DNA of 64,000 nt from Palsa-504 sp963790065 (GCA_963790065.1 CAWBNK010000006.1:1-64000), one strand, 5' to 3'. Shown: positions 1-9,958, counted from the first letter of the stretch. Program-made: numbers and translations. Notes: a model not told the origin generated them from the letters alone.

Positions 1-35
1 GGCGCGGCGCGGCAGCCGATGATCTTCCTGGTCAT
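1..35 (-). CDS. 5' end of an unidentified gene (runs off the window)
   Basis: Only the first 11 codons are visible, reading MTRKIIGCRAA, then the window ends. The start is supported by a purine-rich GAAGGAGA sequence about seven bases before the ATG. It lies 40 bases downstream of the methyltransferase on the same strand, so the two are probably co-transcribed. Too little is present to name a family. Confidence 0.5.
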   Translation of the reverse strand, partial: MTRKIIGCRAA

Positions 36-75
36 GGACGTGTCTCCTTCGGCTGGGTGACGGTGCTGCGGGCGG

Positions 76-1131
76 TCAGGGACGGGCCTCGAAGACCGCG
101 TTGAACGGGGTCTCGGCGGCCCGGCGGAAGCGGGTGAACCCGGCTTGTCCGGCCACCTGGCGGATGGCGGCCTCGCCGGCCTGGGCGCCGAGCGCGTACC
201 CGCCGGGCTGGGAGCGGGCGTTGGGCACGCACAGGAACACCGAACCCGAGTAGTAGGTCCGGCCGACCGGGTTGAGGTTGTCGGCGAGGGTGTCGCCGGC
301 GATCGGCTCGACGATCAGCCAGGTGCCGTCGGCGTCGAGCGCCTGCCGGATGTGCCGGGCCGCGCCGACCGGGTCGCCCATGTCGTGCAGGCAGTCGAAG
401 GTCGCGACGAGGTCATAGCCGGTCCCGGAGAACGTCTGCGCGGAGGCGACCTCGAACCGGGCCCCGTCGGCGACGCCGGCGTCGGCGGCCCGCTTCCTGG
501 CCATGTCAATGGAGGCCTGGTGGTAGTCCGAGCCCAGGATCCTCGCCTGCGGGTACGCCTGGGCGAGCAGGACGGTCGAGGCCCCGTGCCCGCAGCCGAC
601 GTCGGCCACCCGGCCGCCGGCGGCGAGCTTGCCCTCGACATCCTCCAGCGCGGGGATCCAGGTGGAGGTGAGGTTGGCGACGTAGCCCGGGCGGAAGAAC
701 AGCTCACAGCCCGAGAACACGTCCTCGTGGTGCTCGTGCCAGGCCATGCCGGCGCCGGTGCGGAACGCGTCGGTGATCTGCGATTCGGCTCGCAGCGCGC
801 CCAGCGCGAACAAGAACGCCCCGGGCAGGTACAGCGGCCCGTCCGGGTCGGCCAGCGCGAAGGCCTGCTCCTCGGTCAGCGAGAACTCACCCGTGGCGGG
901 GTCGTAGCTGACGTACCTTCCCGCGGCCTGCCCGGCCAGCCACTCCGCGATATACCGCGGGTCGGTCTCGGTGCGCCGTGCCAGCTGCTCCGCGGTCGCC
1001 GGGCCTTCGGCGAGACTGCGGTACAGCCCGAGCCGGTGCCCCACGACCACGCTGCCGGCCGCGACGGTGGCGCCGAGGTCGGTGACGAACGTGCCGAGGA
1101 GCTCGTGCAGCTTGTCCTGGTCGATGCTCAT
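76..1131 (-). CDS. SAM-dependent class I methyltransferase with N-terminal winged-helix domain
   Basis: A 351-residue protein likely to transfer a methyl group from S-adenosylmethionine to an unknown small-molecule acceptor in the cytoplasm. Residues about 1-90 form the winged-helix/dimerisation region typical of Rv2258c-like methyltransferases. Motif I is VADVGCGHG at about 175-183, followed by the acidic SDYH strand end and the FDCLHDMGDP region. I chose the MSIDQ start because AGGAGG lies seven bases upstream; the frame stays open for 60 codons further upstream but that part is low in complexity and overlaps the divergent promoter. It is divergent from the BTAD regulator, which may control it. 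The family assignment is secure; the substrate is not known. Confidence 0.85.
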   Translation of the reverse strand: MSIDQDKLHELLGTFVTDLGATVAAGSVVVGHRLGLYRSLAEGPATAEQLARRTETDPRYIAEWLAGQAAGRYVSYDPATGEFSLTEEQAFALADPDGPLYLPGAFLFALGALRAESQITDAFRTGAGMAWHEHHEDVFSGCELFFRPGYVANLTSTWIPALEDVEGKLAAGGRVADVGCGHGASTVLLAQAYPQARILGSDYHQASIDMARKRAADAGVADGARFEVASAQTFSGTGYDLVATFDCLHDMGDPVGAARHIRQALDADGTWLIVEPIAGDTLADNLNPVGRTYYSGSVFLCVPNARSQPGGYALGAQAGEAAIRQVAGQAGFTRFRRAAETPFNAVFEARP

Positions 1132-1252
1132 GTTGCCCTCCTGATCGGTGACGGTGCTGCTGCCAGCCTCCGTGGGCGCCGTCTGCGGCTCCGTCAACGC
1201 AGCGTCAAAAGGAGCAAGGCGCAAATCCGGGCCACGGATATAAAGTGAGGAA

Positions 1253-4200
1253 ATGCTCCAGGTGCGGCTGCTGGGGACAGTGGCAGCCGAACGCGACGGC
1301 GAGCAGGTCACGCTCCCACCGCCAGGCCTGGCTGCTCGCCCTGCTTGCGCTGCGCCCGGGACCGCACGACCGCGAGGCCGCGGCGGCGCTTCTGTGGCCC
1401 GGCAGTGCCCGGCCGGCCGCCCGGGCCAACTTGCGCACTGCGGTGTGGGCGCTGCGCAAGGCCGTCGGCGACGACCCGCTGATCGCGTCCAGGACCGCGG
1501 TCGGGCTGCGCCCGGACGCGGTCACGGTAGATCTCGCCGATTGCCGGGGCCGCGCGGCCGCCGGCGACGTGGCGGCCGCGGCCGCGCTGTGCCGCGGCGA
1601 GCTGCTGGCGGGATTCGCCGAGGACTGGGCCGAGGAGGCCCGGCGGCGGCAGCGAGCGGAGCTGGCCGAGGCGCTGGCCTCCCGGTCCGCTGCCGCTGAG
1701 CGGGATGGCGACCCAGCCGCCGCGGCGCGCTGGTCGCGGTTGCGCTGCGAGCTTGATTCGCTGGATGAAGCGGCCCACGCCGACCTGGTGCGGCAGCTCG
1801 CCGCGGCTGGCGACCGGGCCGGTGCCCTGGTCGCCGGGCGGGAGGCTAGTGACCGGCTGCGTAGCGAGCTCGGCGTGCGGCCCGGTCCGGCGCTGCGCGC
1901 GGCGCTGGCCGAGGCACGCGGTCCTGGCGGCGCTGCGGTCCCGGTCGGCCCGGCGACGACGCGTCCGCTGTACGGGAGGGCCGCGGAGCTGCGCACGCTG
2001 ACCGCGGCCTGGGCGGCGGCGCGGGCCGGGCACGGACGCGTGGTCCTGATCACCGGCGAAGCCGGCATCGGCAAGACCCGCCTGGTTACCGAGCTGGCCC
2101 GGCGCGCCGATAACGCCGGCGCCCGGATCGCGGTCGGCGCCGGCGTCGACGTCGGCGGCGAGGCGCCGCTGGCCATCTGGCAGGAATTGGTGCCGCAGCT
2201 GGCCCGCACCGTGCCGCCGCCGCCCGGGCAGGCCGACTGGCCGGCCGAGCTGGGCCGGCTGGCCCCCGACCTTGCCGCGCGGCTGGGCCGGGACGCCCCG
2301 CCGCCGCCGGTGGCCTCGCCGGAACTGGAGCGGCTGCGGCTGTTCGATGCGGTGCTGCGGCTGGTGGAGTGGGCCGCGGCCGGCCGCCCCGTGCTGCTGG
2401 TGGCCGAGGACGTGCATCGGGCCGACCCGGCCAGCATGCAGCTGTGCGCGCACATCGGCCGGCGGCTGACCGCCCACCCCGTGCTGTTCGTGCTGACCCG
2501 CCGCGACAAGCCCGAGCGCCCCGCCGCTGATGCGCTGCTGGCCGACCTGGCCGGCCGCGGCGTGGAAGTCGCCGAGGTCGAGCTCGGTCCGCTGTCGCAG
2601 GCCGAGGTGGCGGCGGTGGCCCGCAGCGTGGCGGACCTGACCGAGGCCGCCGTCGAGCAGGTGGTCCGCGCCGCGGACGGTAACCCGCTGCTGGCGGTGG
2701 CCAGCGCCCGGGCGCTGGCCGCGGGCCGCGACGCTCCGCCGCAGGACCTGCGGTCCGCGGTCCGCGCGGCGACCGGGACGCTGGCCCGCGCGGCGCGCGA
2801 CCTGGTCGAGGTGCTCGCGGCCGCGGGCCGGGAGCTGTCCGCCGCCGAGCTCGCTGCGCTGCCGCTGGCCGACCGCGACGACGCCGAACAAGCCGTCCTG
2901 GACACCGGGCTGGTGTTCCGCAGCGGCGGCGGGCTGCGGTTCCGCCATGCCCTGCTCGCCGAGGCGGTACGCGCTGACCTCGGGAACCAGGGCCGCCGCT
3001 ACGAGCAGCTCGCGCTGGCGATCGAGACGGCCGCCCGGTCACCCGATCTGGTTGCCGCCGAGGTGGCCGGCCACCTGCACCGCGCGGGACGAGACGACCT
3101 GGCCGGGCCGAGGTGGCAGCGCGCCGCCCGGCATGCCCGGTCGCTGGGCGCGATGCCCGAAGCGGCCCGGTTCTGGGCCGAGGCGGTGCGCTGTGACCCC
3201 GAAGCGGCGGGCCCGCGGCTGGAGCTGGCCGAGGCGTTCGGCTGGCTAGGCCAAGACGCCGACTTCGAGCGCGAGTGGCAGGCAGCCCTGCAACTCCTGC
3301 CCGCAGAGGGGCAGTCGGTGGCCTGGAACCGGCGGGGCAAGGTGCTGGGCATGGTCATGTGCAATCTCCGGGCGGGGCTGGCCGCCTACCAGCGGGCCGT
3401 GGAACTCCTGCCTGCGGACGCGCCGCGGCTGCTGCGGGTGGAGATCCTGCTCGGCGCGGCCTCGTGCGAGTCGGTCGCCGGTGACCCGGCGCGCGGTGCC
3501 GCGCTGCTGAACCAGGCAGCCTCGCTGGCCGCCGACCCTGATGACACGATCGTGGCGGAAATGGCCAACGCCGAGATGACGTCGCTGGCCCGGCAGGGCC
3601 GGTTCACCGAGTGTGAGGCGGTGGCCGAGCGCGGCGGAGCCGCCGCGTGCCGGGCCGGCCTGCCGGACCTTGCCTTTACCATCTGGCTCATGACCGCGTG
3701 CGCGCTCAGCGTGGCCGGCGACATGGCCGGGGCGCTGCGGGCGGCCGATGCCGCGGTTGCGGCGACCCGCGGCATACCGGTGATCGAGGTACGGTGCCTG
3801 GCCGGCCGTGCGTTTGTGCTCTCCCGGCTCGGCCGCCACGACGAGGCGCTGTCGCTGGCCGCCGAGCAGCTGGCCAAGGCCGAACGCATGGACTCCCCGG
3901 AGGCCGCGGCCCTGGCCCGCCACGACGCCGGGCTGATCTCGCTGGCGGCCGGGCACTACGCCGAGGCGGCGCGGATGCTCGCCGAAGCGCTGGCCGAGGG
4001 CGCGGAAGTGAGCCGCCCGGCCGCGCGGCTGGCCCGGGCCGAGGCGCTGGCCCGGTCCGGCCACCCGGACGACGCCGCGGCCGAACTGCGCCGCGCGGCC
4101 CTGGAGCCGGTCCGCGACACCGACCTGCCGTGGGCGCTGGTGCCACTGATGACCCGCGTGCAGGGACTGATCGCGCTGGCCCGGGGCGACCACACGCTGG

Positions 4201-4391
4201 CCCGCCGGCGGCTTGGCGAGGCAGCGGACAGCTGGCGGCGCCACCTGCGGCACGACGCCGGCACCGAGTTCATGGCCACCGTCGTGGACCTGGCCCGCCC
4301 TCCGATCGTCGGCCTGGTCGAACCGCAATGGGAGCTGCGCCGGCTCACCACCGAACTGGCCGAGCTGGACGAGCTGACGGAGGTGTCCTGA
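1253..4391 (+). CDS. AfsR/SARP-like regulator (BTAD + AAA ATPase + TPR-like), probable frameshift near the 5' end
   Basis: A large (about 1045 aa) transcriptional regulator of the BTAD/AAA class. The start MLQVRLLGTVAAERDGEQVTL at 1253 is the classic first strand of a SARP DNA-binding domain, but that frame soon loses similarity. The expected continuation RQAWLLALLALRPG lies in the next frame. One extra C near 1319 explains it (removing it gives TLPRQAWLL). A GTG at 1245 opens the main frame but gives a nonsensical N-terminus. Then come the BTAD helices (ending near ELGVRPGPALRAAL), a P-loop GEAGIGKTRL, a Walker B-like LLVAEDVHRAD, and a long alpha-helical TPR/MalT-like C-terminal half. There is no C-terminal LuxR HTH. 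It overlaps the next gene by one base (TGATG). Confidence 0.82.
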
Positions 4392-4784
4392 TGCCCGGAT
4401 TCGAGCTGAACACCGACTGCGGTGCGCCCGTCGAGGAAGTCTGGAAGCTGCTGTTCGACCCGGACCGGTTCCCGGACTGGTGGGCCGGGATCGAGACCGT
4501 GCGCAAGGACGCCCCCGGGCAGTTCACCCTATGGCCGACCGGCTACCCGGACTTCCCGATGCCGCAGAAACTGCGAGCCGACCAGGCCGACGGGCGGGTC
4601 ATCATCTCCTGCCAGGTCTTCGCCATCGACATCGTTCTGGCAGCTCGCCGAGGCCGGCGCCGGCACCTCCATCCACGTGAACGTCACCGCGCCCGACTCC
4701 GAGGCACACCGGCTCGACCTCCAGCACCGGCTCATCGAGGAGTCACTGCGCCGCCTCGCCGCGCTCGCCGAGGCCACGTCCTGA
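4391..4784 (+). pseudogene. SRPBCC/START-like protein, frameshifted
   Basis: Translation from the ATG that overlaps the upstream stop gives MPGFELNTDCGAPVEEVWKL then FDPDRFPDWWAG, the typical beginning of an SRPBCC (Bet v1-like) ligand-binding protein. At about 4634 similarity jumps to the next frame (FWQLAEAGAGTSIHV...), which ends at 4784 after a normal C-terminal helix. The whole protein would be about 130 aa. One extra base restores the frame, so this is either a sequencing indel or a recently inactivated gene. It is translationally coupled to the BTAD regulator. The ligand is unknown. Confidence 0.7.
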
Positions 4785-4961
4785 CCGGCCCAGGCGGCAC
4801 GCACTCCGCCCGACGCGCCCAGAACACCCCTCCCCGGAGCGGCACGGACGAAGTGCCGATCCCGCTGGGAATGGTGGCATAGGTGCGGGCTGTCATCCGC
4901 CTGGTTTTCAGGCCGGCCTCGCCGCTGTCGGTACGAGGCGCTTGCGGTAGCGCGGATCTGG

Positions 4962-5951
4962 TCAGGCGCTCTGGCGCTGGACCAGGCTGAAAAGCATCGA
5001 GGGGGCATGCTCGGGTGTGGGAGCGCCGTCCAGCAGCGCGCTGGCCCGGGTCCACAGGTGGCGGGCGAAGTCGGTTACGTGCAGCCGGACCGTGGTCAGG
5101 GCGGGCTGGGTGTAGCCGCTCACGGGGTCATCGTCCATCCCGATGACGGCGAGATCACCCGGAACGCTGAGCCCGGCCTGGGCGGCGGCTGCGAGGCAGG
5201 CCATGGCGTATTCGTCGTTGTAGCAGGCCACCGCCGTCACCGGATCGGGCCGGTTCGTCCAGGCCTGGAGGACAGCTGACAGTTCATCGGTCGGCAGGCC
5301 GGGTGGTGCCGCGAGCTCGGCGACCGCCGGCGGGTCCAGGCCGAGTTCGGCCCCGGCTGACCGGGCACCGGCCAGCCGCGGCCCGGCGAATATTCCCAGC
5401 TTCGGATCAGCCGTGGTCAGGTAGCCCAGCTGGCGGTGGCCGCGGGACGCGAGGTAGCGGATCTGCAGGGCCGCGCCGGTGTCGGCGGTGTCCGGGTCCT
5501 GGCCGCTGTCGTTCTCGATACCTGGGATGCTGGCCCGCGCGAGCAGGTCTTTCTGCCCCTGGTTCAGCCGACCCAGGGTGATGGCCATGGCCGGCTGCAG
5601 ATGCGTCAGGGTGGCAGCCAGGTCGCCGGGATCGTGCTGCTGCCAAGTCACCAGGGACCGGCCGCTGGCGGCCGCCTGGGCGGAGAGGGCGTCGATGATC
5701 GCGGACAGGTTGGCGCCGTAAGGCGTGCCGGCGTTGATAAACAGGACCAGCCTGGACTCGCCGGCGCGCAGCGTCCGCGCGGCGGCGTGCGGGGTGTAGT
5801 CCAGTTCGGCCGCCGCGGTGAGCACTCGCTGCCGGGTGGCGTCGGGGATCGACTGATGGGGCGCGTCGTTCAGCACGTAGCTCACGGTGGCGCGGGAAAC
5901 CCCCGCCAGGCGTGCCACGTCGTCACTGGTAGGCCTGCGTGCCGCGGTCAT
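4962..5951 (-). CDS. LacI-family transcriptional regulator
   Basis: A 329-residue repressor. The N-terminal HTH reads TSDDVARLAGVSRATVSYVLND, followed by the hinge helix AARTLRAG and a periplasmic-binding-protein-like sugar-sensing domain (AVACYNDEYAMACLAAA, AVIGMDDDPVSGYTQPALTT). The start at MTAARRPTS is backed by GGAAGGA just upstream; a longer in-frame start lacks this. It is divergent from the GH3 beta-glucosidase, and the gap between them carries tandem palindromic boxes. The simplest reading is a glucoside-responsive local repressor of itself and the glucosidase. The sensed sugar is inferred only from context. Confidence 0.9.
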   Translation of the reverse strand: MTAARRPTSDDVARLAGVSRATVSYVLNDAPHQSIPDATRQRVLTAAAELDYTPHAAARTLRAGESRLVLFINAGTPYGANLSAIIDALSAQAAASGRSLVTWQQHDPGDLAATLTHLQPAMAITLGRLNQGQKDLLARASIPGIENDSGQDPDTADTGAALQIRYLASRGHRQLGYLTTADPKLGIFAGPRLAGARSAGAELGLDPPAVAELAAPPGLPTDELSAVLQAWTNRPDPVTAVACYNDEYAMACLAAAAQAGLSVPGDLAVIGMDDDPVSGYTQPALTTVRLHVTDFARHLWTRASALLDGAPTPEHAPSMLFSLVQRQSA

Positions 5952-6077
5952 GCTGTCCTTCCGCCATGAGACAGAAAACGGGCTCACCCAGGTGGCGGTG
6001 CTGCTAGATGATCAGCTAGTCACGCAGCACCACATAGCCCGGCTCTTGTGCTCGTAAGCTCTCTCATGACATAGTAG

Positions 6078-6104
6078 CTTACACGAGTAAGTTACACGAG
6101 TAAG
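6078..6104. promoter_or_regulatory. Tandem LacI-type operator
   Basis: Two adjoining copies of TTACACGAGTAAG. The first, with its preceding C, forms the inverted repeat CTTAC-ACGA-GTAAG (6078-6091). The second (6091-6104) shares the last G. A partly matching inverted copy, CTCGTAAGCT, lies 25-35 bases to the left. The sites sit 37 bases before the glucosidase start and within the divergent promoter region, so they probably bind the LacI protein. Confidence 0.7.
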
Positions 6105-6140
6105 TGGCTTAGGAAATCTCATATCTGTAGAGGAGCGTCA

Positions 6141-8429
6141 ATGCCTGTTCACGCAACCCCGGCCGCCGCGAGCCACGCCTGGCCGGTGCACAGCGAGGCT
6201 GAGGTGGCTGAGCGCGTTGATGCGCTGGTCGCCCGGATGACGGTCGCGGAGAAGGCCGGGCAGCTCACCCAGTACTTCTACTTCGACCTCCCGCTGTCGG
6301 AGGAACAGGAGGCGGATGCCCACGGTGCCACCCCGCCCGGCCATGAGGCCGCGGTCGAGGCGGCGCTGGCCCGCGGGGAGGTCGGCTCGCTGTTGTTCGT
6401 CACTGACCCGGCGAAGATCAACCGGCTGCAGCGGCTCGCGGTAGCGGGCAGTCGGCACGGCATCGGTGTCCTGTTCGGGTTCGACGTGATCCACGGCCTG
6501 CGCACGATCTTCCCGGTGCCGATCGCCATGGCCGCGTCGTGGGATCCCGAGGCGATCGAGCAGGGCCAGGCCGTCGCCGCGCGCGAGGCCCGGGCGGCCG
6601 GGATCCACTGGGCATTCGCGCCAATGGCCGACATCGCGCGGGACCCGCGCTGGGGCCGGATCATCGAAAGCGCCGGCGAGGACCCCTATCTCGCGGCGAC
6701 CGTAGCCGCCGCGCAGGTACACGGATTCCAGGGTAACGGCCTCGGATCGCCGGGCCGGATCATCGCCGGGCCGAAGCATCTCGCCGGGTACGGGGCTGCG
6801 CTGGGCGGGCGTGACTACGACGAGGTCAACCTGTCTGACTCCGAGCTGTGGAATGTCTACCTGCCCCCGTTCGAGGCGGCCATCAGGGCCGGCGCGGGGA
6901 ACATCATGACCGCGTACATGGACCTCAACGGCATACCGGCCACCGGGAACCGCTGGCTGGTGGCCGACGTGCTGCGCGGCACGTGGGGATTCGGCGGCTT
7001 CGTGGTCAGCGACGCCCAGGCCGTGCACGACCTGCGCACGCACGCCTTCGCGGCCGACCTGACCGACGCCGGCGTGCGAGCCGTGCAGGCCGGCGTGGAC
7101 ATGGAGATGACACTCGGCGACCCCGCGTACGCGCACCTGCCGGAGGCGGTCGCGGCCGGCCTGGTGGATGAGAACGTCCTGGACGCCTCGGTCCGGCGGG
7201 TCCTGACCGCCAAGGCCCGGATGGGCCTGCTCGATGACCCGTACGTCGACGAGGACAACGCCCGCATAGTGCTGGCCGACCCGGAGCACCGCGCGGCCGC
7301 CCGCACCGCCGCGCAGCGCTCAGCGGTCCTGCTCCGCAACGAGGGCGGCCTGCTCCCGCTGGCCAGCCCCTCCTCGATCGCCGTGATCGGACCCCTGGCC
7401 GACTCCCGGCGGGACACCCTCGGGCCCTGGGTCTTCGACTTCGACCTGGATGAGACGGTCACCGTCCTGGACGGCATCAGGGACCGGGCCGGTGCGACAG
7501 CTGAGGTCGGCTACGCCCCGGGCATCCGCCCGGGCCGCCGCACTTTCCCGTCGATGTTCGACAAGTTCGGCGGCAACGCGCCCGCGGACCCGGCCGGGTT
7601 CGACGACGCCGCCGAGCTCGCGCGTGCCGTCTCCCTGGCGCAAGCCTCTGACGTCGCGATCGTCGTCCTGGGGGAGTGGCAGGACATGATCGGCGAGGGA
7701 GCGTCCCGGTCCAGCCTGGAACTCCCCGGCGGGCAGCTCGCCCTGCTGCAGGCCGTCGCGGCCACCGGCACGCCGGTGGTGCTGCTGGTCATGAACGGCC
7801 GTCCGCTCGACCTGCGATGGGCGGCGGAGAATGTCCCGGCCATCCTCGACATCTGGTACCCCGGCACCCAAGGCGGCGCGGCCGTGGCCGATCTGCTCTT
7901 CGGCGACGTCGCTCCGGGCGGCAAGCTGCCGTTCAGCTGGCCGCGCACCGCCGGCCAGGTACCCGTGATCTACAGCCACACCGTCTCGCACGACCCCGCC
8001 CGCCAGGACCAGCGCTACTGGGACGAGGCCAGCACCCCTCTGTTCCCGTTCGGGCACGGCCTGTCCTACGGCCAGTTCGAGTACCGCGACCTGACCCTGG
8101 ACCGGAACCACATCCAGCCCGGCCAGACCGTCACCGCCTCGGTAACCGTCACTAACACGGGCGAGCGCGCCGGCGACGACGTCGCCCAGCTCTACATCCA
8201 CCAGCGGCACGGCACCGCCTCCCGGCCCGTCCGCGAGCTCAAGGGCTTCCAGCGGGTCACCCTCGCCGCCGGCCAGTCGCGGACCCTCAGGTTCCCGCTC
8301 GGCCCCGGCGAACTCCGCTACTGGAACGCCGCCGTCCGGGACTGGGTGATCGACACCACCACGATCGACGTGTTCGCCGGAGGCGACTCGGCTGCGGACT
8401 TGACCACCAGCTTCACCATCGGCTCCTGA
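6141..8429 (+). CDS. Glycoside hydrolase family 3 beta-glucosidase (BglX-like)
   Basis: A 762-residue GH3 enzyme that would release glucose from beta-glucosides or oligosaccharides. The N-terminal TIM-barrel contains FGFDVIHGLRTIFP, the substrate-binding KHLAGYGA and NIMTAYMDLNGIPATGN, and the nucleophile aspartate at about residue 291 in GFVVSDAQAV. The C-terminal alpha/beta sandwich (VLLRNEGGLLPL, VLGEWQDMIGEGASRS) and a fibronectin-III-like domain (ending near DVFAGGDSA) follow. There is no signal peptide, so it is probably cytoplasmic and acts on imported sugar. GAGGAG lies seven bases before the ATG. It is controlled, by inference, by the divergent LacI protein. Confidence 0.93.
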   Translation: MPVHATPAAASHAWPVHSEAEVAERVDALVARMTVAEKAGQLTQYFYFDLPLSEEQEADAHGATPPGHEAAVEAALARGEVGSLLFVTDPAKINRLQRLAVAGSRHGIGVLFGFDVIHGLRTIFPVPIAMAASWDPEAIEQGQAVAAREARAAGIHWAFAPMADIARDPRWGRIIESAGEDPYLAATVAAAQVHGFQGNGLGSPGRIIAGPKHLAGYGAALGGRDYDEVNLSDSELWNVYLPPFEAAIRAGAGNIMTAYMDLNGIPATGNRWLVADVLRGTWGFGGFVVSDAQAVHDLRTHAFAADLTDAGVRAVQAGVDMEMTLGDPAYAHLPEAVAAGLVDENVLDASVRRVLTAKARMGLLDDPYVDEDNARIVLADPEHRAAARTAAQRSAVLLRNEGGLLPLASPSSIAVIGPLADSRRDTLGPWVFDFDLDETVTVLDGIRDRAGATAEVGYAPGIRPGRRTFPSMFDKFGGNAPADPAGFDDAAELARAVSLAQASDVAIVVLGEWQDMIGEGASRSSLELPGGQLALLQAVAATGTPVVLLVMNGRPLDLRWAAENVPAILDIWYPGTQGGAAVADLLFGDVAPGGKLPFSWPRTAGQVPVIYSHTVSHDPARQDQRYWDEASTPLFPFGHGLSYGQFEYRDLTLDRNHIQPGQTVTASVTVTNTGERAGDDVAQLYIHQRHGTASRPVRELKGFQRVTLAAGQSRTLRFPLGPGELRYWNAAVRDWVIDTTTIDVFAGGDSAADLTTSFTIGS

Positions 8430-8775
8430 CTCCCTCGATGCGAACGGGGTATAGCCGATCCGCCTGCCGGGCGATTCAGTGAAAGACCAGGTCAGAGGCT
8501 TAGGGGTGCCCAAGGCGGCGGCATTAATGCGGTGCAGGAGAAAGAATCAATCTCCCGAACGGACCCGGGTTTCACATGCCGGCACCACAACCTGCCGGCC
8601 CTGGGGCTGGGCTCGCTTGGTCGGGCTGGTACCCGGCCGCTCTTCGGGCGGCCTGCTTGATGAGGTCGGCGGTGGTGCGTGGCTGCGTGGAATTTGTCGC
8701 GGTCCAGGAACAAGAACCGTCCTGGGGCGGCAGGATCAGCGGCTGCGATACCGCCACTCGGTTTAGGGATCCGGG
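8430..8775. other. Intergenic stretch with no recognisable gene
   Basis: About 346 bases between two convergent genes. Short open frames exist on both strands but have no family features, no ribosome binding site and unconvincing composition. I see no clear terminator hairpin with a T-tract. A degraded gene cannot be excluded. Confidence 0.5.
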
Positions 8776-9204
8776 CTACGCCCGGCTGAGTTCGAGCACA
8801 GGAATGGTGCGGACTCCGGCAGCTTGGCGTGCGTACTCGGCAAAGCCTGGGTAGCGCTGCGCTTGCTCGGCGTAGATGCGGTCGCGTTCAGCGCCGGTCA
8901 ATTCGCGGACGGTTACCTTGTATGTCTCGGTTCCGCGTTCGACGCTGCCGTTACCGGCGGCGGTCAGGTTGTGGTACCAGTCCGGGTTGGCGGGTGCTCC
9001 GGCCTTGGATGCGAAGACGTAGATGGTGTCCGGGTCGGTGTCGTGCGGGAGGTACATCATCGGGTTGACGTACTCCCGTCCGCTTTTGCGGCCGTGGTGA
9101 TGCACCAGGACCAGCGGGGCGCCCTCGAAGTTCCCGCCTACCCTGCCTTGGTTCGCTCGGAACTCCGCGATGGTCTTCGCGTTCCAGTCGAGCGTGTCGC
9201 TCAT
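8776..9204 (-). CDS. Deazaflavin (F420)-dependent nitroreductase-family protein
   Basis: A 142-residue split-barrel protein of the DDN/FDOR family. The hallmarks are EFRANQGRVGG, LVLVHHHGRKSGREYVNPMMY and NPDWYHNLTA, followed by the helix ERDRIYAEQAQRYPGFAEY. Relatives bind coenzyme F420 or simple flavins/lipids and reduce diverse substrates; the substrate here is unknown. The upstream AGGAGTCCGAC supports the chosen start. It appears to be monocistronic. Confidence 0.88.
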   Translation of the reverse strand: MSDTLDWNAKTIAEFRANQGRVGGNFEGAPLVLVHHHGRKSGREYVNPMMYLPHDTDPDTIYVFASKAGAPANPDWYHNLTAAGNGSVERGTETYKVTVRELTGAERDRIYAEQAQRYPGFAEYARQAAGVRTIPVLELSRA

Positions 9205-9388
9205 GTCGGACTCCTGTCGTCCGCGATCCCGGGGTATGTGCTGGGACGAGGGTAATGGAAGGTCCGACCGCCGTTTCCAGCGATCAGGCCTGTGGCCTGT
9301 GTCGTTCGTGCTGCACGAGTAGAGCCCTGCGGTGGAGCGGAAGGTAGCCGAGCATCACACCTGCCTTCCATGAGGCTCCGTGGCAAGG

Positions 9389-9649
9389 TCAGCGCTCGTA
9401 GTGGTACCGGCACGCGGCGATACGGATCTCGTCGTCTGCGATCTTGTACACGAGGCGATGCTCGTCGGTGATGCGCCGTGACCAGTAGCCCTGGAACCCG
9501 TGCTTCAGCGGCTCGGGTTTGCCGATCCCTTCGTTGCCGTTGCGCTGGATATCAGCAATCAGCTGGTTGATCCGCTTGAGGACCTTGCGGTCCTGGGCTT
9601 GCCACCAAACATAGTCCGCCCATGAAGACTCGTCCCAGACGAGTTTCAA
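9389..9649 (-). CDS. yoeB: YoeB-type mRNA interferase toxin
   Basis: An 86-residue RelE/YoeB-fold toxin. The sequence begins MKLVWDESSWADYVWWQ and ends SRRITDEHRLVYKI...ACRYHYER. This is near-canonical YoeB, including the catalytic-region Glu, Arg, His and the terminal HYxR. It would cleave mRNA in the ribosomal A site. Its ATG overlaps the antitoxin stop by four bases (ATGA), the usual coupled order antitoxin-toxin. All expected active-site positions look intact. Confidence 0.95.
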   Translation of the reverse strand: MKLVWDESSWADYVWWQAQDRKVLKRINQLIADIQRNGNEGIGKPEPLKHGFQGYWSRRITDEHRLVYKIADDEIRIAACRYHYER

Positions 9650-9897
9650 TCCAGCAGGTCCCGCTCGATGCCACCGCCATGCTCGAGACGGTCGATGGAA
9701 GCTAGCAGCCTCCGAGCGTTCTCCGGGCTGCGCAGGAGGTACGCGGTTTCCTTGAGCGACTCATAGTCGGCCAGCGCGACGATGACCACCGGCTCGTGCC
9801 CGGCGCGGGTGATGACGACTTCCTCGCGGTCATCCACGACGGCATTAAGGGTCTCGGCATAATTCGCGCGCGATTCCGAGTACGTCATAGTCTTCAC
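9646..9897 (-). CDS. yefM: YefM-type antitoxin
   Basis: The Phd/YefM antitoxin partner of YoeB. The body is MTYSESRANYAETLNAVVDD followed by EEVVITRAGHEPVVIVALADY. I favour the GTG at 9897 (VKTMTYS..., 83 aa) because AGGAGG lies nine bases upstream, while the ATG three codons later would be nearly twenty bases away. The N-terminal half forms the DNA-binding fold and the C-terminus (ENARRLLASIDRLEHG) wraps the toxin. The reading frame is oddly open upstream, joining in frame with the cupin and MFS genes, although the operator and ribosome binding site show it has its own expression. Confidence 0.93.
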   Translation of the reverse strand: MKTMTYSESRANYAETLNAVVDDREEVVITRAGHEPVVIVALADYESLKETAYLLRSPENARRLLASIDRLEHGGGIERDLLD

Positions 9898-9931
9898 AAG
9901 CCGGGTCCTCCTTCGCTGTCGGCCACTACAT

Positions 9932-9951
9932 ACGTACAATAAATTGTACGT
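9932..9951. promoter_or_regulatory. YefM operator palindrome
   Basis: A perfect 9-bp inverted repeat, ACGTACAAT-AA-ATTGTACGT, 35 bases before the antitoxin start. The TGTAC core matches the known E. coli YefM operator hexamer TGTACA, so this is the likely autoregulatory site of the toxin-antitoxin operon. Confidence 0.8.
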
Positions 9952-9958
9952 TCTGGGT

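Noticed and set aside
145..1248. Long plus-strand frame opposite the methyltransferase
   Set aside because: It is a mirror frame of a strongly conserved minus-strand gene, with low-complexity Arg/Gly/Val sequence and no family motif.
1205..2948. Two long minus-strand frames opposite the BTAD regulator
   Set aside because: High-GC shadow frames, rich in Ala/Arg/Ser, without a ribosome binding site; the plus strand has the P-loop and BTAD features.
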